A stretch of DNA of 64,000 bases from Desulfuromonas sp. CSMB_57 (GCF_020194955.2 NZ_JAFCIY020000026.1:1-64000); one strand, 5' to 3'; counted from the stretch's first letter, positions 24,127 to 33,132 are shown. The notes: generated from the sequence alone by a model not told the origin. Numbers and translations: made by a program.

Positions 24127-26052
24127 ATGATCCGTTGGGTATTTGCTCTGGTCTTGACGGTTCTGCTTTGCGCCTCGCCGGTCTGGGCAGGGGATTTTCT
24201 GGTCTTGTGCTATCACGATGTCGCGGATATCGCGGATGACCCTGATGGCATGACTATCTCCACCGATCGGTTGGTGCAGCATTTCAGCTGGCTGCGCGCC
24301 GAAGGTTATCAGGCGGTCCGCGTCGACGATCTGCTGGCCGCCCAACGCGGCGAGAGATCCCTGCCGGACAAGGCTGTCCTGATTACCTTTGATGACGGCT
24401 ACGTCAGTTTTCATCAGCGGGTTTTGCCCCTGCTCAAGGCCTTTGAAATGCCGGCAGTGCTGGCTTTGGAAGGCAGTTGGCTGGATGCTCCGCCGGATGC
24501 TCTGGTGCGGTATGGCGAACAGATGGTTCCCCGGCAGCGCTTTCTCAGTTGGGAACAACTGCGCGAGATAACCGCCTCCGGGTTGGTGGAAATTGCTTCC
24601 CACGGCTACGGCTTGCATTATGGAGAGGTATCCAATCCCCAAGGCAATGTCAAACCGGCCATGGTCAGCCGCCGCTATGATCCCGAACTTGGCAGCTATG
24701 AGTCCGATCCGGACTTTCTGGCCCGTATCCGTCGTGGCCTGAAAACCAACAGTGACTTGCTGCAGCGGAACCTTGGCGTCCGTCCGCGGGTCATGGTTTG
24801 GCCCTTCGGACGGTTCAATGAGCCGGCCCTGAACATGGCCCGGGACTTGGGCATGCCCATTGCCATGACCCTGGAATACGGCAAGAATCGGGTCGAAGAT
24901 CTGTCCCGTATCAACCGCTACCTGATAGAGGGAGACCAACTCCTGGATGACCTGGCTTTCGATTTGCGCCGACCAGTCAAGGAACGACCCCATCGAGCCG
25001 TCCAGGTCGACCTCGACTATGTCTACGATCCGGATCCCGAACAGCAGGAGCGCAATCTGGGCCAACTGGTGGATCGCATCCATCGCCTGCAGATCTCCAC
25101 GGTATACCTCCAGGCCTTTGCCGATCCCGATGGTGACGGTACCGCCGACGCCCTCTATTTTCCCAACCGTTATCTGCCCATGCGCGCCGATTTGTTTAAC
25201 CGTGTGGCCTGGCAGCTGATAACCCGGGCGGGCGTAGAAGTTTATGCCTGGCTGCCGATTCTGGGGTTCAATCTCGGTGACGAAAGTTGGCTGGTCCAAG
25301 CGGAGGGTCGGTCGGAGGGCTCTCCGGAACACGGACTCTTTCGGCGTTTGTCGCCCTTCGATCCGCGTGCCCGCGAGGCCATCTTGAATATCTATGAAGA
25401 TTTGGCTCGACACGCTCAGTTCGATGGTCTCATGTTTCACGATGACGGTGTCCTGGACGATTATGAGGATGCCCATCCCGAGGCCTTGCGCTGGTACGGC
25501 ATGGTTCACGGTCTGCCGCCTTCCATTGCCGAGATCAGGCAGAATCCCGCGGCCATGTCCCGCTGGAGCCAGGCCAAAACCCAGGCTCTTATCGAAATCA
25601 CGGAGGCCGCGGCGGCGCGGGTGCGCATCTGGCGGCCGCGCCTGAAAACCGCCCGCAATATTTTTGCCTCCCCGGTGCTGGATCCCGCCGCGGAGACCTG
25701 GTTTGCCCAGAGTCTGCCGGAATTCCTTAAACACTATGATTTCGTCTGCGTCATGGCCATGCCGTACATGGAGCAGGCCGCGGACCCCAAGGGCTGGATG
25801 CGGAAGGTAGTGGAGCAGGTCCGGGCGCAGCCCGAGGGTCTGAAAAAAACCGTTTTCATCCTGCAGAGCCGGGACTGGCGGGAGCCGGCCCGCTTTATTC
25901 CCAGCCAGGAACTGGCGGCCACCATGCGTTCCCTGCAACGCCAAGGCGCGTTGAACTTCGGCTATTATCCGGATGACTTTCCCGTCGATCAGCCGCGGGC
26001 GGAGGTCATCCATCGGGCATTTTCCCTGCAAACCTTTCCCCATCGGCCATGA
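24127..26052 (+). CDS. pgaB: PgaB, periplasmic PGA N-deacetylase
   Basis: This 641-aa protein has an N-terminal CE4 polysaccharide deacetylase domain with catalytic/metal residues in TFDDGY (about 100) and SHGYGLHYG (about 160), then a C-terminal glycoside hydrolase-like domain (about 300-620) that binds and cleaves PGA, with HDDGVLDDYED near 450. It deacetylates part of the polymer before export. E. coli PgaB is a lipoprotein; here the signal MIRWVFALVLTVLLCASPVWAGDF lacks a good lipobox (Leu before Cys), so it may be soluble. GGAGG precedes the start. Confidence 0.94.
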   Translation: MIRWVFALVLTVLLCASPVWAGDFLVLCYHDVADIADDPDGMTISTDRLVQHFSWLRAEGYQAVRVDDLLAAQRGERSLPDKAVLITFDDGYVSFHQRVLPLLKAFEMPAVLALEGSWLDAPPDALVRYGEQMVPRQRFLSWEQLREITASGLVEIASHGYGLHYGEVSNPQGNVKPAMVSRRYDPELGSYESDPDFLARIRRGLKTNSDLLQRNLGVRPRVMVWPFGRFNEPALNMARDLGMPIAMTLEYGKNRVEDLSRINRYLIEGDQLLDDLAFDLRRPVKERPHRAVQVDLDYVYDPDPEQQERNLGQLVDRIHRLQISTVYLQAFADPDGDGTADALYFPNRYLPMRADLFNRVAWQLITRAGVEVYAWLPILGFNLGDESWLVQAEGRSEGSPEHGLFRRLSPFDPRAREAILNIYEDLARHAQFDGLMFHDDGVLDDYEDAHPEALRWYGMVHGLPPSIAEIRQNPAAMSRWSQAKTQALIEITEAAAARVRIWRPRLKTARNIFASPVLDPAAETWFAQSLPEFLKHYDFVCVMAMPYMEQAADPKGWMRKVVEQVRAQPEGLKKTVFILQSRDWREPARFIPSQELAATMRSLQRQGALNFGYYPDDFPVDQPRAEVIHRAFSLQTFPHRP

Positions 26053-27335
26053 TTATGACCTATTCCATCAGTGACATATTGCTGGGTTTCGCCTACTACT
26101 ATCCGCTCTTCATGGCGTACCTGTGGCTTGTTGGCGCCCTTTACTTCTACCTGCGCTGGGAGTACCGCAAGGGACTGCCGTCGCAACCGCCGGCGCTGCC
26201 GGAGTATCCCCTGGTATCCATCATCGTGCCCTGCTTCAACGAGGCCTTTCAGGTTTCGGATACCATTGAAAACCTGGAGGATTCGGCCTATCCCAATTTT
26301 GAGATTCTGGCCGTCAACGATGGCAGCCAGGACAACACCGGCGCCATCCTGGATGAAATGAGCAGCCGCTGTCCCCATCTGCGGGTCGTGCATCTGAATG
26401 CCAACCAGGGCAAAGCCATGGCCTTGCGGGCCGCGGCCCTGGTGGCGCGGGGCGAATACCTGGTTTGCATCGATGGCGATGCCCGGCTCGATCGGCATGC
26501 CGTGCACTGGATCATGAATCACTTCCTGACCGGCCCGCGGGTCGGCGGGGTGACCGGCAATCCGCGCATCCGCACCCGTTCCACGCTGTTGGGGCGCATT
26601 CAGGTCGGCGAATTTTCCGCCATTCTCGGCCTCATTAAGCGGGCCCAGCGGATTTATGGTCGGGTTTTCACCGTATCCGGGGTGGTCAGCGCCTTTCGAC
26701 GCTCGGCCCTGCACCAGGTCGGCTACTGGAGCGACGACATCATGACCGAGGACATCGATATCAGTTGGCGCCTGCAACTCAACCACTGGGATATCCGCTT
26801 CGAACCGCGGGCTCTGTGTTGGATCCTGATGCCGGAAACCCTGCGGGGATTGTGGCGCCAGCGGTTGCGTTGGGCGATTGGCGGAGACCAGGCGCTGCTG
26901 CGCTATCTGCCCCAAATCCTCAAGTGGAAATCCCGGCGCATGTGGGGGGTCTGCCTGGAATATTTCGTCAGCATTCTCTGGGGCTATACCATGCTGGCGG
27001 TGGTGCTGCTGTGGCTGCTGGGACTGTTCCTCAATCTGCCGCCGGAAATGGTGGTGGTATCCCTGGTCCCGGCCTGGCCCGGGATGGTGCTGGCCATGAC
27101 CTGTCTGCTGCAGTTTGCCGTCAGTCTGCTGCTGGACCGGCATTACGATGAGAGACTGTTCCGGAACTATTTCTCCATGGTCTGGTATCCCCTGGCCTAT
27201 TGGATCATCAACTGGCTGACTTCCGTGGCGGCCCTGCCTAAAGCCATGCTGCGGCCACGCGGGAAGCGGGCACGCTGGGTTACCGTGGATCGAGGCATCT
27301 CCGACTTGGAAAGCAGACAGGGAGGTCCGGCATGA
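26049..27335 (+). CDS. pgaC: PgaC, inner membrane PGA synthase (GT2)
   Basis: This 428-aa processive glycosyltransferase has two N-terminal TM helices' worth of hydrophobic sequence, the GT2 domain with VNDGS, DGDA, TED (base) and QRLRW motifs, then C-terminal TM helices (about 310-385). It polymerises GlcNAc from UDP-GlcNAc and, with PgaD, forms the c-di-GMP-activated synthase in E. coli. It overlaps pgaB by 4 nt (ATGA) and pgaD by 4 nt. Confidence 0.96.
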   Translation: MIMTYSISDILLGFAYYYPLFMAYLWLVGALYFYLRWEYRKGLPSQPPALPEYPLVSIIVPCFNEAFQVSDTIENLEDSAYPNFEILAVNDGSQDNTGAILDEMSSRCPHLRVVHLNANQGKAMALRAAALVARGEYLVCIDGDARLDRHAVHWIMNHFLTGPRVGGVTGNPRIRTRSTLLGRIQVGEFSAILGLIKRAQRIYGRVFTVSGVVSAFRRSALHQVGYWSDDIMTEDIDISWRLQLNHWDIRFEPRALCWILMPETLRGLWRQRLRWAIGGDQALLRYLPQILKWKSRRMWGVCLEYFVSILWGYTMLAVVLLWLLGLFLNLPPEMVVVSLVPAWPGMVLAMTCLLQFAVSLLLDRHYDERLFRNYFSMVWYPLAYWIINWLTSVAALPKAMLRPRGKRARWVTVDRGISDLESRQGGPA

Positions 27336-27781
27336 GACCGTTGATTATCGAACGTCCGCAAAAGCAGACCCGCTCGCAGCGCTGGGGGTATCGGGCCATC
27401 ACGGTTTTGTTCTGGGCCCTGTTCGCCTATTTCATCCGCCCGGTTTTGACCCTGGCGGCCTGGCTGCTGGGCTATTACCGGTTTCAGGAGATCATGATCG
27501 GCGCCCATGGTTGGGAGGAGTTGGTGCGGTTGCTGCTGGTCTACAGTGCGGTTATTTTGACCATGACGCTGGTGCTGATCGGCTGGAGCCTTTATAATCT
27601 GGTGCGTTTCGGCCGTCACGAAAAACGGGTTACACCACCGGCCAGAATTCCGGTTGAGGTATTGGCCGGCCATTTCGGTGTGACCCTGGAGCAGGTTAGG
27701 CAGTGGCAGGATGCGCGACGACTGATCCTCCATTACAATGATGAGGGGGCCATTGTCGATGGGCGCAGCCTGTCGGGCTAA
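27332..27781 (+). CDS. pgaD: PgaD, small PGA synthase subunit
   Basis: This 149-aa protein has two TM helices (about residues 22-45 and 65-92) and a soluble C-terminal tail ending in a small HTH-like segment. In E. coli, PgaD joins PgaC to bind c-di-GMP and switch on polymerisation. Its place as the last gene of the operon, with the ATGA overlap, supports the call even though PgaD sequences are poorly conserved. Confidence 0.88.
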   Translation: MRPLIIERPQKQTRSQRWGYRAITVLFWALFAYFIRPVLTLAAWLLGYYRFQEIMIGAHGWEELVRLLLVYSAVILTMTLVLIGWSLYNLVRFGRHEKRVTPPARIPVEVLAGHFGVTLEQVRQWQDARRLILHYNDEGAIVDGRSLSG

Positions 27782-27891
27782 ACAAGGCTCCTTCGTTCCC
27801 TTGAAATTCGCCTATACAGAACAGAAGCTTTGGGAACGGTGCGATGATGGGATCGGCCTGCAACGGCACCGGGGCTGTCGAGGGGACAGAC

Positions 27892-28794
27892 ATGAGAGAG
27901 ATCCTGATTGCATTTGGTTTGACACTGTTTGCCGGCATGGCCACCGGTATCGGCAGTGCCATTGCGTTTTTCGCCAAGCGCACCAATTACCGGTTTCTTT
28001 CCGTGGCAACGGGTTTTTCCGCGGGAGTGATGCTTTACGTGTCCTTCGTGGAAATTTTCTTCAAAGGCCAAGAGGCCCTGGTCGAGGCTTTCGGTTCGGG
28101 ATGGGGCAACTGGATCAACGTCATTTCCTTTTTTTCCGGAATTGCGCTTATCGGTCTCATCGACAACCTGATTCCGGCGGCAGAAAACCCCCACGAAACC
28201 CCCTCGGAAGAGATGACGGCTCCTTTACATCCTTCGGTGCCCTGTCCCGGGGGGAACAACGAGCGAGTCCTACACTTCCAACGAGGCCTGGCAGGGGTGG
28301 AAAGCGAGGCTCAGCGCAATCGCAAACTGACCCGCATGGGTCTGTTCACCGCCCTGGCCATTGCCATTCACAACTTTCCCGAGGGATTGGCAACCTTTCT
28401 CGCTGCTCTGCACGATCCCAAACTAGGCCTGGCCATCGCCGTCGCCATTGCCCTGCATAACATCCCCGAGGGTATCAGCGTTTCCGTGCCCATCTATTAC
28501 GCCACCGGAAAACGCCGGCTGGCTTTCGCCTATTCGCTTTTGAGCGGTATGGCGGAACCGGTCGGCGCCGCCATCGGATATTTGGGGTTGCGTCTTTTTC
28601 TCGGGGATGAAACGGGCGCCATTCCGCCCGAGGTAATGGGAATCCTGTTCGCGGGCGTGGCAGGCATCATGGTGTACATCAGCCTCGACGAATTGTTGCC
28701 GACGAGTCAGGCTTACGGCAAGGGGCATGACAGCCTTTTCGGCCTGCTGGGAGGAATGATGGTCATGGCCTTGAGTCTGCTGCTGATGCAGTAA
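27892..28794 (+). CDS. zupT: ZIP family metal transporter (ZupT-like)
   Basis: This 300-aa inner membrane protein has the metal-binding motifs HNFPEG and HNIPEG in neighbouring TM helices, which define ZIP transporters, and a variable loop between TM3 and TM4. ZupT imports Zn2+ and, less specifically, Fe2+, Mn2+ and Co2+. The ATG at 27892 has GAGGGG upstream; a longer frame from 27844 lacks a signal. It sits 110 nt after pgaD and may have its own promoter. No Zur or Fur box was recognised in front of it. Confidence 0.9.
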   Translation: MREILIAFGLTLFAGMATGIGSAIAFFAKRTNYRFLSVATGFSAGVMLYVSFVEIFFKGQEALVEAFGSGWGNWINVISFFSGIALIGLIDNLIPAAENPHETPSEEMTAPLHPSVPCPGGNNERVLHFQRGLAGVESEAQRNRKLTRMGLFTALAIAIHNFPEGLATFLAALHDPKLGLAIAVAIALHNIPEGISVSVPIYYATGKRRLAFAYSLLSGMAEPVGAAIGYLGLRLFLGDETGAIPPEVMGILFAGVAGIMVYISLDELLPTSQAYGKGHDSLFGLLGGMMVMALSLLLMQ

Positions 28795-28853
28795 CAACGA
28801 GCGTCGGCGATTTTCCCCACCCCGGAGGTCTCAAGCATCATATTCACAAGTTT

Positions 28854-29582
28854 TCAAATGCATTCGGCCAGGCGCTGCAGTTTTTCGTGATTCCTGATTT
28901 TGGCGCACCCCCGCTCATAACGGATAATCCCCTCATCATGCATGCGTGAAAGGGTACGGGAAAGGGTTTCCCGGGCCATGCCCAGTTCCCGTGCGCGCTG
29001 AGAAATGGGGCTCAGATTAATCTTGCCCTGCCCCTGCTGAAGCAGATGCCTGGCCACCAGCACCGTCGCCGAGCGAGCCTTGGTCAGACAGGCTTGGCAG
29101 TTGGCCTGTTCCAGGCATTCCCCCAGATGAACGATAATTTGCAGGCTCAGGTCATAAAATTGCCTGAGAACATGTTCAAAGCCGGTTATCGGGACGATGA
29201 GCAGCCGGGTTTTTTCCGCCGCTTCGGCGAAGGTGTCGGGGCGCCCATCCTCTGCAGGGCCATTTCTGCAGGGACACAGCATTTCTCCCTCATCGATGAA
29301 ACGCATGCTGCGTTCCTGACCCTCGACATCCATCAGAAACAGACGGATGCGTCCTTGCAACACAAAGATGAAGGCCTCGGGACGGTTCTCGGGGGACAGC
29401 AACGTTTCCCCTTTGTCGATGTTGCGCAAGCGTCCGGCGAGGAGGGTATGCAGGGCTACTTCCGGCGGCAAGTTGCGGAAAATCCTGCTGCTGCGAATCT
29501 GCCTCCAGTCTTCAAGGTGGAGGCCCGGTCGCAGTTTGCCACAGCATTTGTTCTCTACCGTTGGATCACTCCAGGTTGCCAT
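28854..29582 (-). CDS. Crp/Fnr-family transcriptional regulator
   Basis: This 242-aa protein has an N-terminal cyclic-nucleotide-binding-like beta-barrel (about 35-140; GETLLSPENRPEAFIFVLQGRIRLFL), a dimerisation helix and a C-terminal winged HTH (SQRARELGMARETLSRTLSRMHDEGII). Several Cys (CC at 13-14, CPC near 100, CQAC near 165) could hold an FeS cluster or heme, but they do not follow the FNR pattern. It is followed upstream by a DUF2325 gene on the same strand. A Crp-type half-site pair at 30076-30090 could be one of its targets. Confidence 0.88.
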   Translation of the reverse strand: MATWSDPTVENKCCGKLRPGLHLEDWRQIRSSRIFRNLPPEVALHTLLAGRLRNIDKGETLLSPENRPEAFIFVLQGRIRLFLMDVEGQERSMRFIDEGEMLCPCRNGPAEDGRPDTFAEAAEKTRLLIVPITGFEHVLRQFYDLSLQIIVHLGECLEQANCQACLTKARSATVLVARHLLQQGQGKINLSPISQRARELGMARETLSRTLSRMHDEGIIRYERGCAKIRNHEKLQRLAECI

Positions 29583-29662
29583 GCAACGGCACTCCCAATG
29601 GATTACCGGAACCTTTCAGCCCCGGGATGGCCAGGCAAAACCAGTCTGTTCAAGCTGGCTGC

Positions 29663-29944
29663 CTACATGGACAGGGTGTTGATCTTATCGGCCAATTCGC
29701 TCCAGCAACGGCGGCAGTGGATGACGGGCAGGCCACAGGACTTGGCTTTTTCCTTCAGTTTGCGTGCTGCCGTGTGATGCAGAAAGTCAGTGAAAAACAG
29801 AACTGCCTCAACGTGGGTGGGAATGGTATTCCGGGTGGTGTTGGGCGTGCGTCCCGACCAATGGGTGATGCGGGTCACCCCCAGGTCCACCAGGCGGGGA
29901 ATCAGAGCATTGATGCGGTCGGCGCCGACAATCAGGATGGACAT
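29663..29944 (-). CDS. DUF2325 family protein
   Basis: This 93-aa protein has the N-terminus MSILIVGADRINALIPRL and HWSGR near residue 30, which match DUF2325, a small Rossmann-like family of unknown function often found with iron, FeS or Crp/Fnr genes. One Cys pair (CGL and CRRC) lies in the second half. The ribosome binding site AAAGGA is 8 nt before the ATG. A Fur box and a Crp-type box lie about 130-165 nt upstream, so iron and redox control is likely. Confidence 0.82.
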   Translation of the reverse strand: MSILIVGADRINALIPRLVDLGVTRITHWSGRTPNTTRNTIPTHVEAVLFFTDFLHHTAARKLKEKAKSCGLPVIHCRRCWSELADKINTLSM

Positions 29945-30075
29945 GGCTGGATTCCTTTCTCATGGCTTCGTGGGAATAGTGTTTTTGGCCCGGGCCAGAC
30001 TGAAAAGAAAGCAGATGCCCTTGGCGGCCGGACGATGGGTACATGGTAATAATAAAACAGGGTCTGTCATTAATC

Positions 30076-30090
30076 TGTGATTTGAGTCAC
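30076..30090 (-). promoter_or_regulatory. Crp/Fnr-type binding site
   Basis: TGTGA, six bases, TCAC matches the Crp-type half-site pair. It directly abuts the Fur box at 30091-30109 and lies in the 328-nt gap in front of the DUF2325 gene, which otherwise holds no gene. The nearby Crp/Fnr-family gene is the obvious candidate regulator. Confidence 0.5.
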
Positions 30091-30109
30091 GAAAATGAAA
30101 ATTATTTTC
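30091..30109 (-). promoter_or_regulatory. Fur box upstream of DUF2325/Crp-family genes
   Basis: GAAAATGAAAATTATTTTC closely fits the 19-bp Fur consensus GATAATGATWATCATTATC and contains the perfect palindrome TGAAAAT-T-ATTTTCA. It should be bound by Fe2+-Fur and repress transcription toward the DUF2325 and Crp/Fnr-family genes when iron is sufficient. Confidence 0.75.
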
Positions 30110-30272
30110 AAGAAAAGGGCAATTTTCTGCTCGCAGGCCATAAGGATGGTTTTCAATGATGCCAGGGAAAATCGACCCCGGAACTGGCTTCCGGGATCGA
30201 TGGGATCAGGGGCTCTGGATCGGGCCTGGCCGGCCGGAAGACCTGGCGTCCTGCAGTTTGAACGGTGCGCCG

Positions 30273-30488
30273 TTATTGCGGGGCATGGCGCGGCCGATCC
30301 TCTGCAGCCGACGCTTCGCAGCCTGTTTTCTGCCTGCCGTTGGCGTTTGCCGACGGGTTGCTGGTTCTGCAGGAACAGCCGTTGCCACCTCCGCCGCAGC
30401 AGCCCGGACTGCGCCCCTGCCGCCAGCAATGGCGGACCAACCAAGCCAGGGCCAGAAAAATTATCAGTAGAATGATGGTCAGTTGCAT
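30273..30488 (-). CDS. FeoB-associated Cys-rich membrane protein
   Basis: This 71-aa protein has a single N-terminal TM helix (MQLTIILLIIFLALAWLVRH) followed by SPGCCGGGGNGCSC and a polar tail. This layout is that of the small FeoB_associated family found next to ferrous iron transporters; its role in Fe2+ uptake is not settled. FeoA and FeoB themselves are not in the window. It overlaps a 49-aa frame by 10 nt, has GGGAGA before its ATG, and lies downstream of a Fur box. Confidence 0.75.
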   Translation of the reverse strand: MQLTIILLIIFLALAWLVRHCWRQGRSPGCCGGGGNGCSCRTSNPSANANGRQKTGCEASAAEDRPRHAPQ

Positions 30489-30628
30489 GATTTCTCCCGG
30501 ATCAATGGAGCCTGGTCGGCCATGAGACTAAAGCTCCCCCGACTTGGTAGACGACGATGACCAAACCCGGGGCCGGAAGGAAACTGCCGGCCATAGGGCG
30601 ACATGGCTGTAATTCTTTGGTTGGCCAT
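30479..30628 (-). CDS. 49-aa hypothetical protein under a Fur box
   Basis: This protein starts MANQRITAMSPYGRQFPSG; AAAGGAG lies 8 nt before the ATG, a strong start signal. It is rich in Arg, Ser, Gly and Pro, with no TM and one Cys at the end, and has no recognised family. Its ATG is 34 nt from a perfect Fur palindrome, and it overlaps the start of the FeoB-associated gene, so it is probably iron-regulated and translationally coupled to it. Confidence 0.6.
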   Translation of the reverse strand: MANQRITAMSPYGRQFPSGPGFGHRRLPSRGSFSLMADQAPLIREKSCN

Positions 30629-30661
30629 GATCGTCACTCCTTTGCCATCTTTGGCGTGAAA

Positions 30662-30678
30662 TTGAAAACGGTTTTCAA
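30662..30678 (-). promoter_or_regulatory. Fur box upstream of the 49-aa ORF and FeoB-associated gene
   Basis: TTGAAAACGGTTTTCAA is a perfect 8-1-8 palindrome matching the core of Fur boxes. It lies between the minus-strand iron genes and divergent rlpA, much closer to the former (34 nt). Confidence 0.75.
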
Positions 30679-30846
30679 AATAGTCGATTATTTCATTTCT
30701 GTCAAGGAAAAAAGACCTCTTTGGAACGGTGCCGTCAGGCCCCGTCCGAGACATTTTCCCTCTTGCCAAAAACCCGGGAAGCGGGCAGACTTTCCCGCAT
30801 ATGGTTGGCTTGGTGCGTACCTGTTTCATGCCAGGGGGAGGTTGGG

Positions 30847-31779
30847 ATGTGGCGTTTTGGCGGATGGCTGGTTTGCGGGTTGATGTTGACCGGATGTGCT
30901 TCGGCTCAGGGGCGGGCGATGCACCGGGAATTTCCCATGGTCCTTGACCGGCCCCAGGTCGTTACGCCGGTGGTGGACCAGGCAACGACCCGGCCGGTTG
31001 ATGCGACCGGGGAGGGCTATACCTGTGTGGTACCGACCTTGGGAGAGCGCTGGCAGCGAGCCTACGAGGTAGCCGGTAAATTCTATCAGCCGATTCTTAA
31101 CTGCTCCGGATTTATGCAACAGGGCATCGCCAGTTGGTATGGGGACGATTTCCACGGCAAATTGACTTCCAATGGCGAAATCTTTGATATGAACGCCATT
31201 TCCGCCGCACACAAGACCTTGCCCCTGGGCATTTGGGTGAAGGTAACCAATCTCGGCAACGGCAAGGAGTTGGTCCTGCGGGTCAATGATCGCGGCCCCT
31301 ACTTCAAGGATCGGGTGTTGGATCTGTCCAAAGCGGCTGCCAAGGAATTGGGTTTTTATCAGGTGGGCACCACGCCCATTCTCATTGAAGCGCTGGGCTA
31401 TGCCCCATCAGAGCAGATGCTGGCAGATGGTGCCGGGAGCGCAGCTCCGATCTCCGCTTCCCCTTTCCGGGCCGGCGAGATCATCCATGGTTCTTCCTCC
31501 AAAGCCGGCGAGTTCACTCCGGATCAGGTTCGGCCGCGCTACGCCGTCCAGGTAGCGGCCTTTCAGAGCCCGGAAAAAGCCGAAGCGGTGTTTCGGACCG
31601 TGCAGGACAGATTTTCCGGTGCGGTACTCAAGCCCCTGATGTCGGGCGGCAATCAATTTTTCAGTATCCGTATCGAACCTTTTGCCAGTCGTCAGGAGGC
31701 AGAAGCCGCCCGGCAGGCCTTGACTGAAATCGGCTTTCCCGGCAGCATGATCGTGCTGGATAATTTTGAAACGGTCTGA
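30847..31779 (+). CDS. rlpA: RlpA, septal ring lytic transglycosylase-like lipoprotein with SPOR domain
   Basis: This 310-aa protein has a signal peptide with lipobox LMLTGCAS, a central double-psi beta-barrel domain (IASWYGDDFHGKLTSNGEIFDM to VNDRGPYFKDRVLDLSKAAA), and a C-terminal SPOR domain (RYAVQVAAFQSPEKAE) that binds denuded glycan at the septum. RlpA-type enzymes cut glycan strands lacking stem peptides and help daughter-cell separation. The ATG at 30847 follows GGGGGAGG; the open frame from 30721 would bury the signal peptide. A terminator follows. Confidence 0.93.
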   Translation: MWRFGGWLVCGLMLTGCASAQGRAMHREFPMVLDRPQVVTPVVDQATTRPVDATGEGYTCVVPTLGERWQRAYEVAGKFYQPILNCSGFMQQGIASWYGDDFHGKLTSNGEIFDMNAISAAHKTLPLGIWVKVTNLGNGKELVLRVNDRGPYFKDRVLDLSKAAAKELGFYQVGTTPILIEALGYAPSEQMLADGAGSAAPISASPFRAGEIIHGSSSKAGEFTPDQVRPRYAVQVAAFQSPEKAEAVFRTVQDRFSGAVLKPLMSGGNQFFSIRIEPFASRQEAEAARQALTEIGFPGSMIVLDNFETV

Positions 31780-31797
31780 CGCCGGACTGTTGACCTG

Positions 31798-31834
31798 AGC
31801 CGGGATGAGCCAGGTAATGCTCACCCGGCTTTTT
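31798..31834 (+). terminator. Intrinsic terminator of rlpA
   Basis: AGCCGGG-a-TGAGC pairs with GCTCA-CCCGGCT around an 8-nt loop and is followed by TTTT. It lies 19 nt after the rlpA stop codon. Confidence 0.85.
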
Positions 31835-31846
31835 GGGGCTTGATAA

Positions 31847-31862
31847 ATCCGGAAAAACGGAT
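31847..31862 (+). promoter_or_regulatory. Small inverted repeat in front of the ACR3 gene
   Basis: ATCCG, gaaaaa, CGGAT forms a 5-6-5 inverted repeat 63 nt before the transporter start, followed by AT-rich sequence that could hold a -10 element. It might be an operator for an arsenic-type repressor, but no arsR is nearby and the match is weak. Confidence 0.25.
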
Positions 31863-31924
31863 ATATAATAACATACGTAACAAGTCGGCTATTTATTCTG
31901 GAATCGGACAGAGGAGTTTTGGCC

Positions 31925-33112
31925 ATGTCGCATCCTGACAACGCAATGAGCGAACGCAAAATGAGCAATATCTTCGAACGATACCTGACGGTCTGGGTGG
32001 GGTTGTGCATCCTGGGTGGGATCTCCCTCGGCAAAATCGCTCCGGATCTGGCCCATACCCTGGACGGGATGGCCATCAGCGTCAAGGGGGCACCGGTGGT
32101 GTCCATTCCCATTGCAGTCTGCCTGTTTTTCATGATGTATCCGATTATGGTAAAAATCGATTTCGCCTCGGTGGTTCAGGCGGGGAAGAGCGGCAAACCG
32201 GTTTTTCTGACCCTGTTCATCAACTGGGCCATCAAGCCCTTCACCATGTACGGTATTGCGGCCGTGTTTCTGGGGGTGCTGTTTCATGGATTTATCGGAC
32301 CGGAGGCCATGGATCTGGTCAAAATGCCCTTTGGCCTGGATTTGCCCGTGGGGGCGGTGCACGGTGCCGGGACCGTGGTGCTGCATGAAGGGGTGAAAAT
32401 GCTGCAGATCCCCCTCTGGCGCAGCTATCTGGCCGGGGCCATCCTTCTCGGTATCGCCCCCTGCACCGCCATGGTGCTGGTCTGGGGCTATCTGGCGCGG
32501 GGCAATGACGGTCTGACTCTGGTCATGGTGGCCATCAATTCCCTCACCATGCTGGTGCTCTACGGGGTGCTGGGCGGCTTTCTCCTCGGTGTCGGCCGGT
32601 TGCCCGTGCCCTGGCAGGCACTGCTGTTGTCCATCGCCATTTATGTGGCCTTGCCCCTGGTCTCGGGGTATTTCTCGCGGCGCTGGATCATCGCCGCCAA
32701 GGGCGAGACCTGGTTTAGGGAGAAGTTTCTTCATGTGCTGACTCCGGTGACCATCGTCGCGCTGTTGACCACCCTGGTGCTGCTGTTCAGCTTCAAGGGT
32801 GAGGTGATCCTGGCCAATCCCCTGACCATTGTCTGGATTGCGGTGCCCCTGTTCCTGCAGACGGTGTTGATCTTCGGTCTCGGCTACGGCCTGGCCAAAT
32901 TGATCGGCCTGAATTATCGGGATGCCGCGCCGGCCGCCATGATTGGTGCTTCCAACCACTTTGAGGTGGCCATCGCCACGGCGGTCATGTTGTTCGGCTT
33001 GTCTTCGGGAGCGGCCCTGGCGACCGTGGTAGGCGTGCTGATCGAGGTCCCGGTGATGCTGATGCTGGTCAATGTCTGCCGGCGCACCTCGGGCTGGTTC
33101 CAGTCGGCGTGA
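31925..33112 (+). CDS. ACR3-family arsenite efflux permease
   Basis: This 395-aa, ten-TM-type protein of the bile acid/arsenite transporter fold has two hallmark segments: [17 protein letters not shown] with the conserved Cys (about residue 178) and [11 protein letters not shown] near the end. It exports As(III), probably as a proton antiporter. The loop before the conserved Cys is longer than in typical ACR3 proteins. The start ATG at 31925 has GAGGAG eight nt upstream. No arsR, arsC or arsM lies next to it. Confidence 0.88.
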   Translation: MSHPDNAMSERKMSNIFERYLTVWVGLCILGGISLGKIAPDLAHTLDGMAISVKGAPVVSIPIAVCLFFMMYPIMVKIDFASVVQAGKSGKPVFLTLFINWAIKPFTMYGIAAVFLGVLFHGFIGPEAMDLVKMPFGLDLPVGAVHGAGTVVLHEGVKMLQIPLWRSYLAGAILLGIAPCTAMVLVWGYLARGNDGLTLVMVAINSLTMLVLYGVLGGFLLGVGRLPVPWQALLLSIAIYVALPLVSGYFSRRWIIAAKGETWFREKFLHVLTPVTIVALLTTLVLLFSFKGEVILANPLTIVWIAVPLFLQTVLIFGLGYGLAKLIGLNYRDAAPAAMIGASNHFEVAIATAVMLFGLSSGAALATVVGVLIEVPVMLMLVNVCRRTSGWFQSA

Positions 33113-33132
33113 CATGCCTGGCTGCCGGATCA

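Noticed and set aside
24091-26043. 650-codon minus-strand frame opposite pgaB
   Set aside because: pgaB is certain on the plus strand. The antisense frame has shadow-type composition and no family resemblance.
30095-30475. Plus-strand gene downstream of the Fur box
   Set aside because: The frame runs opposite the FeoB-associated gene, has no ribosome binding site and has mixed, shadow-like composition.
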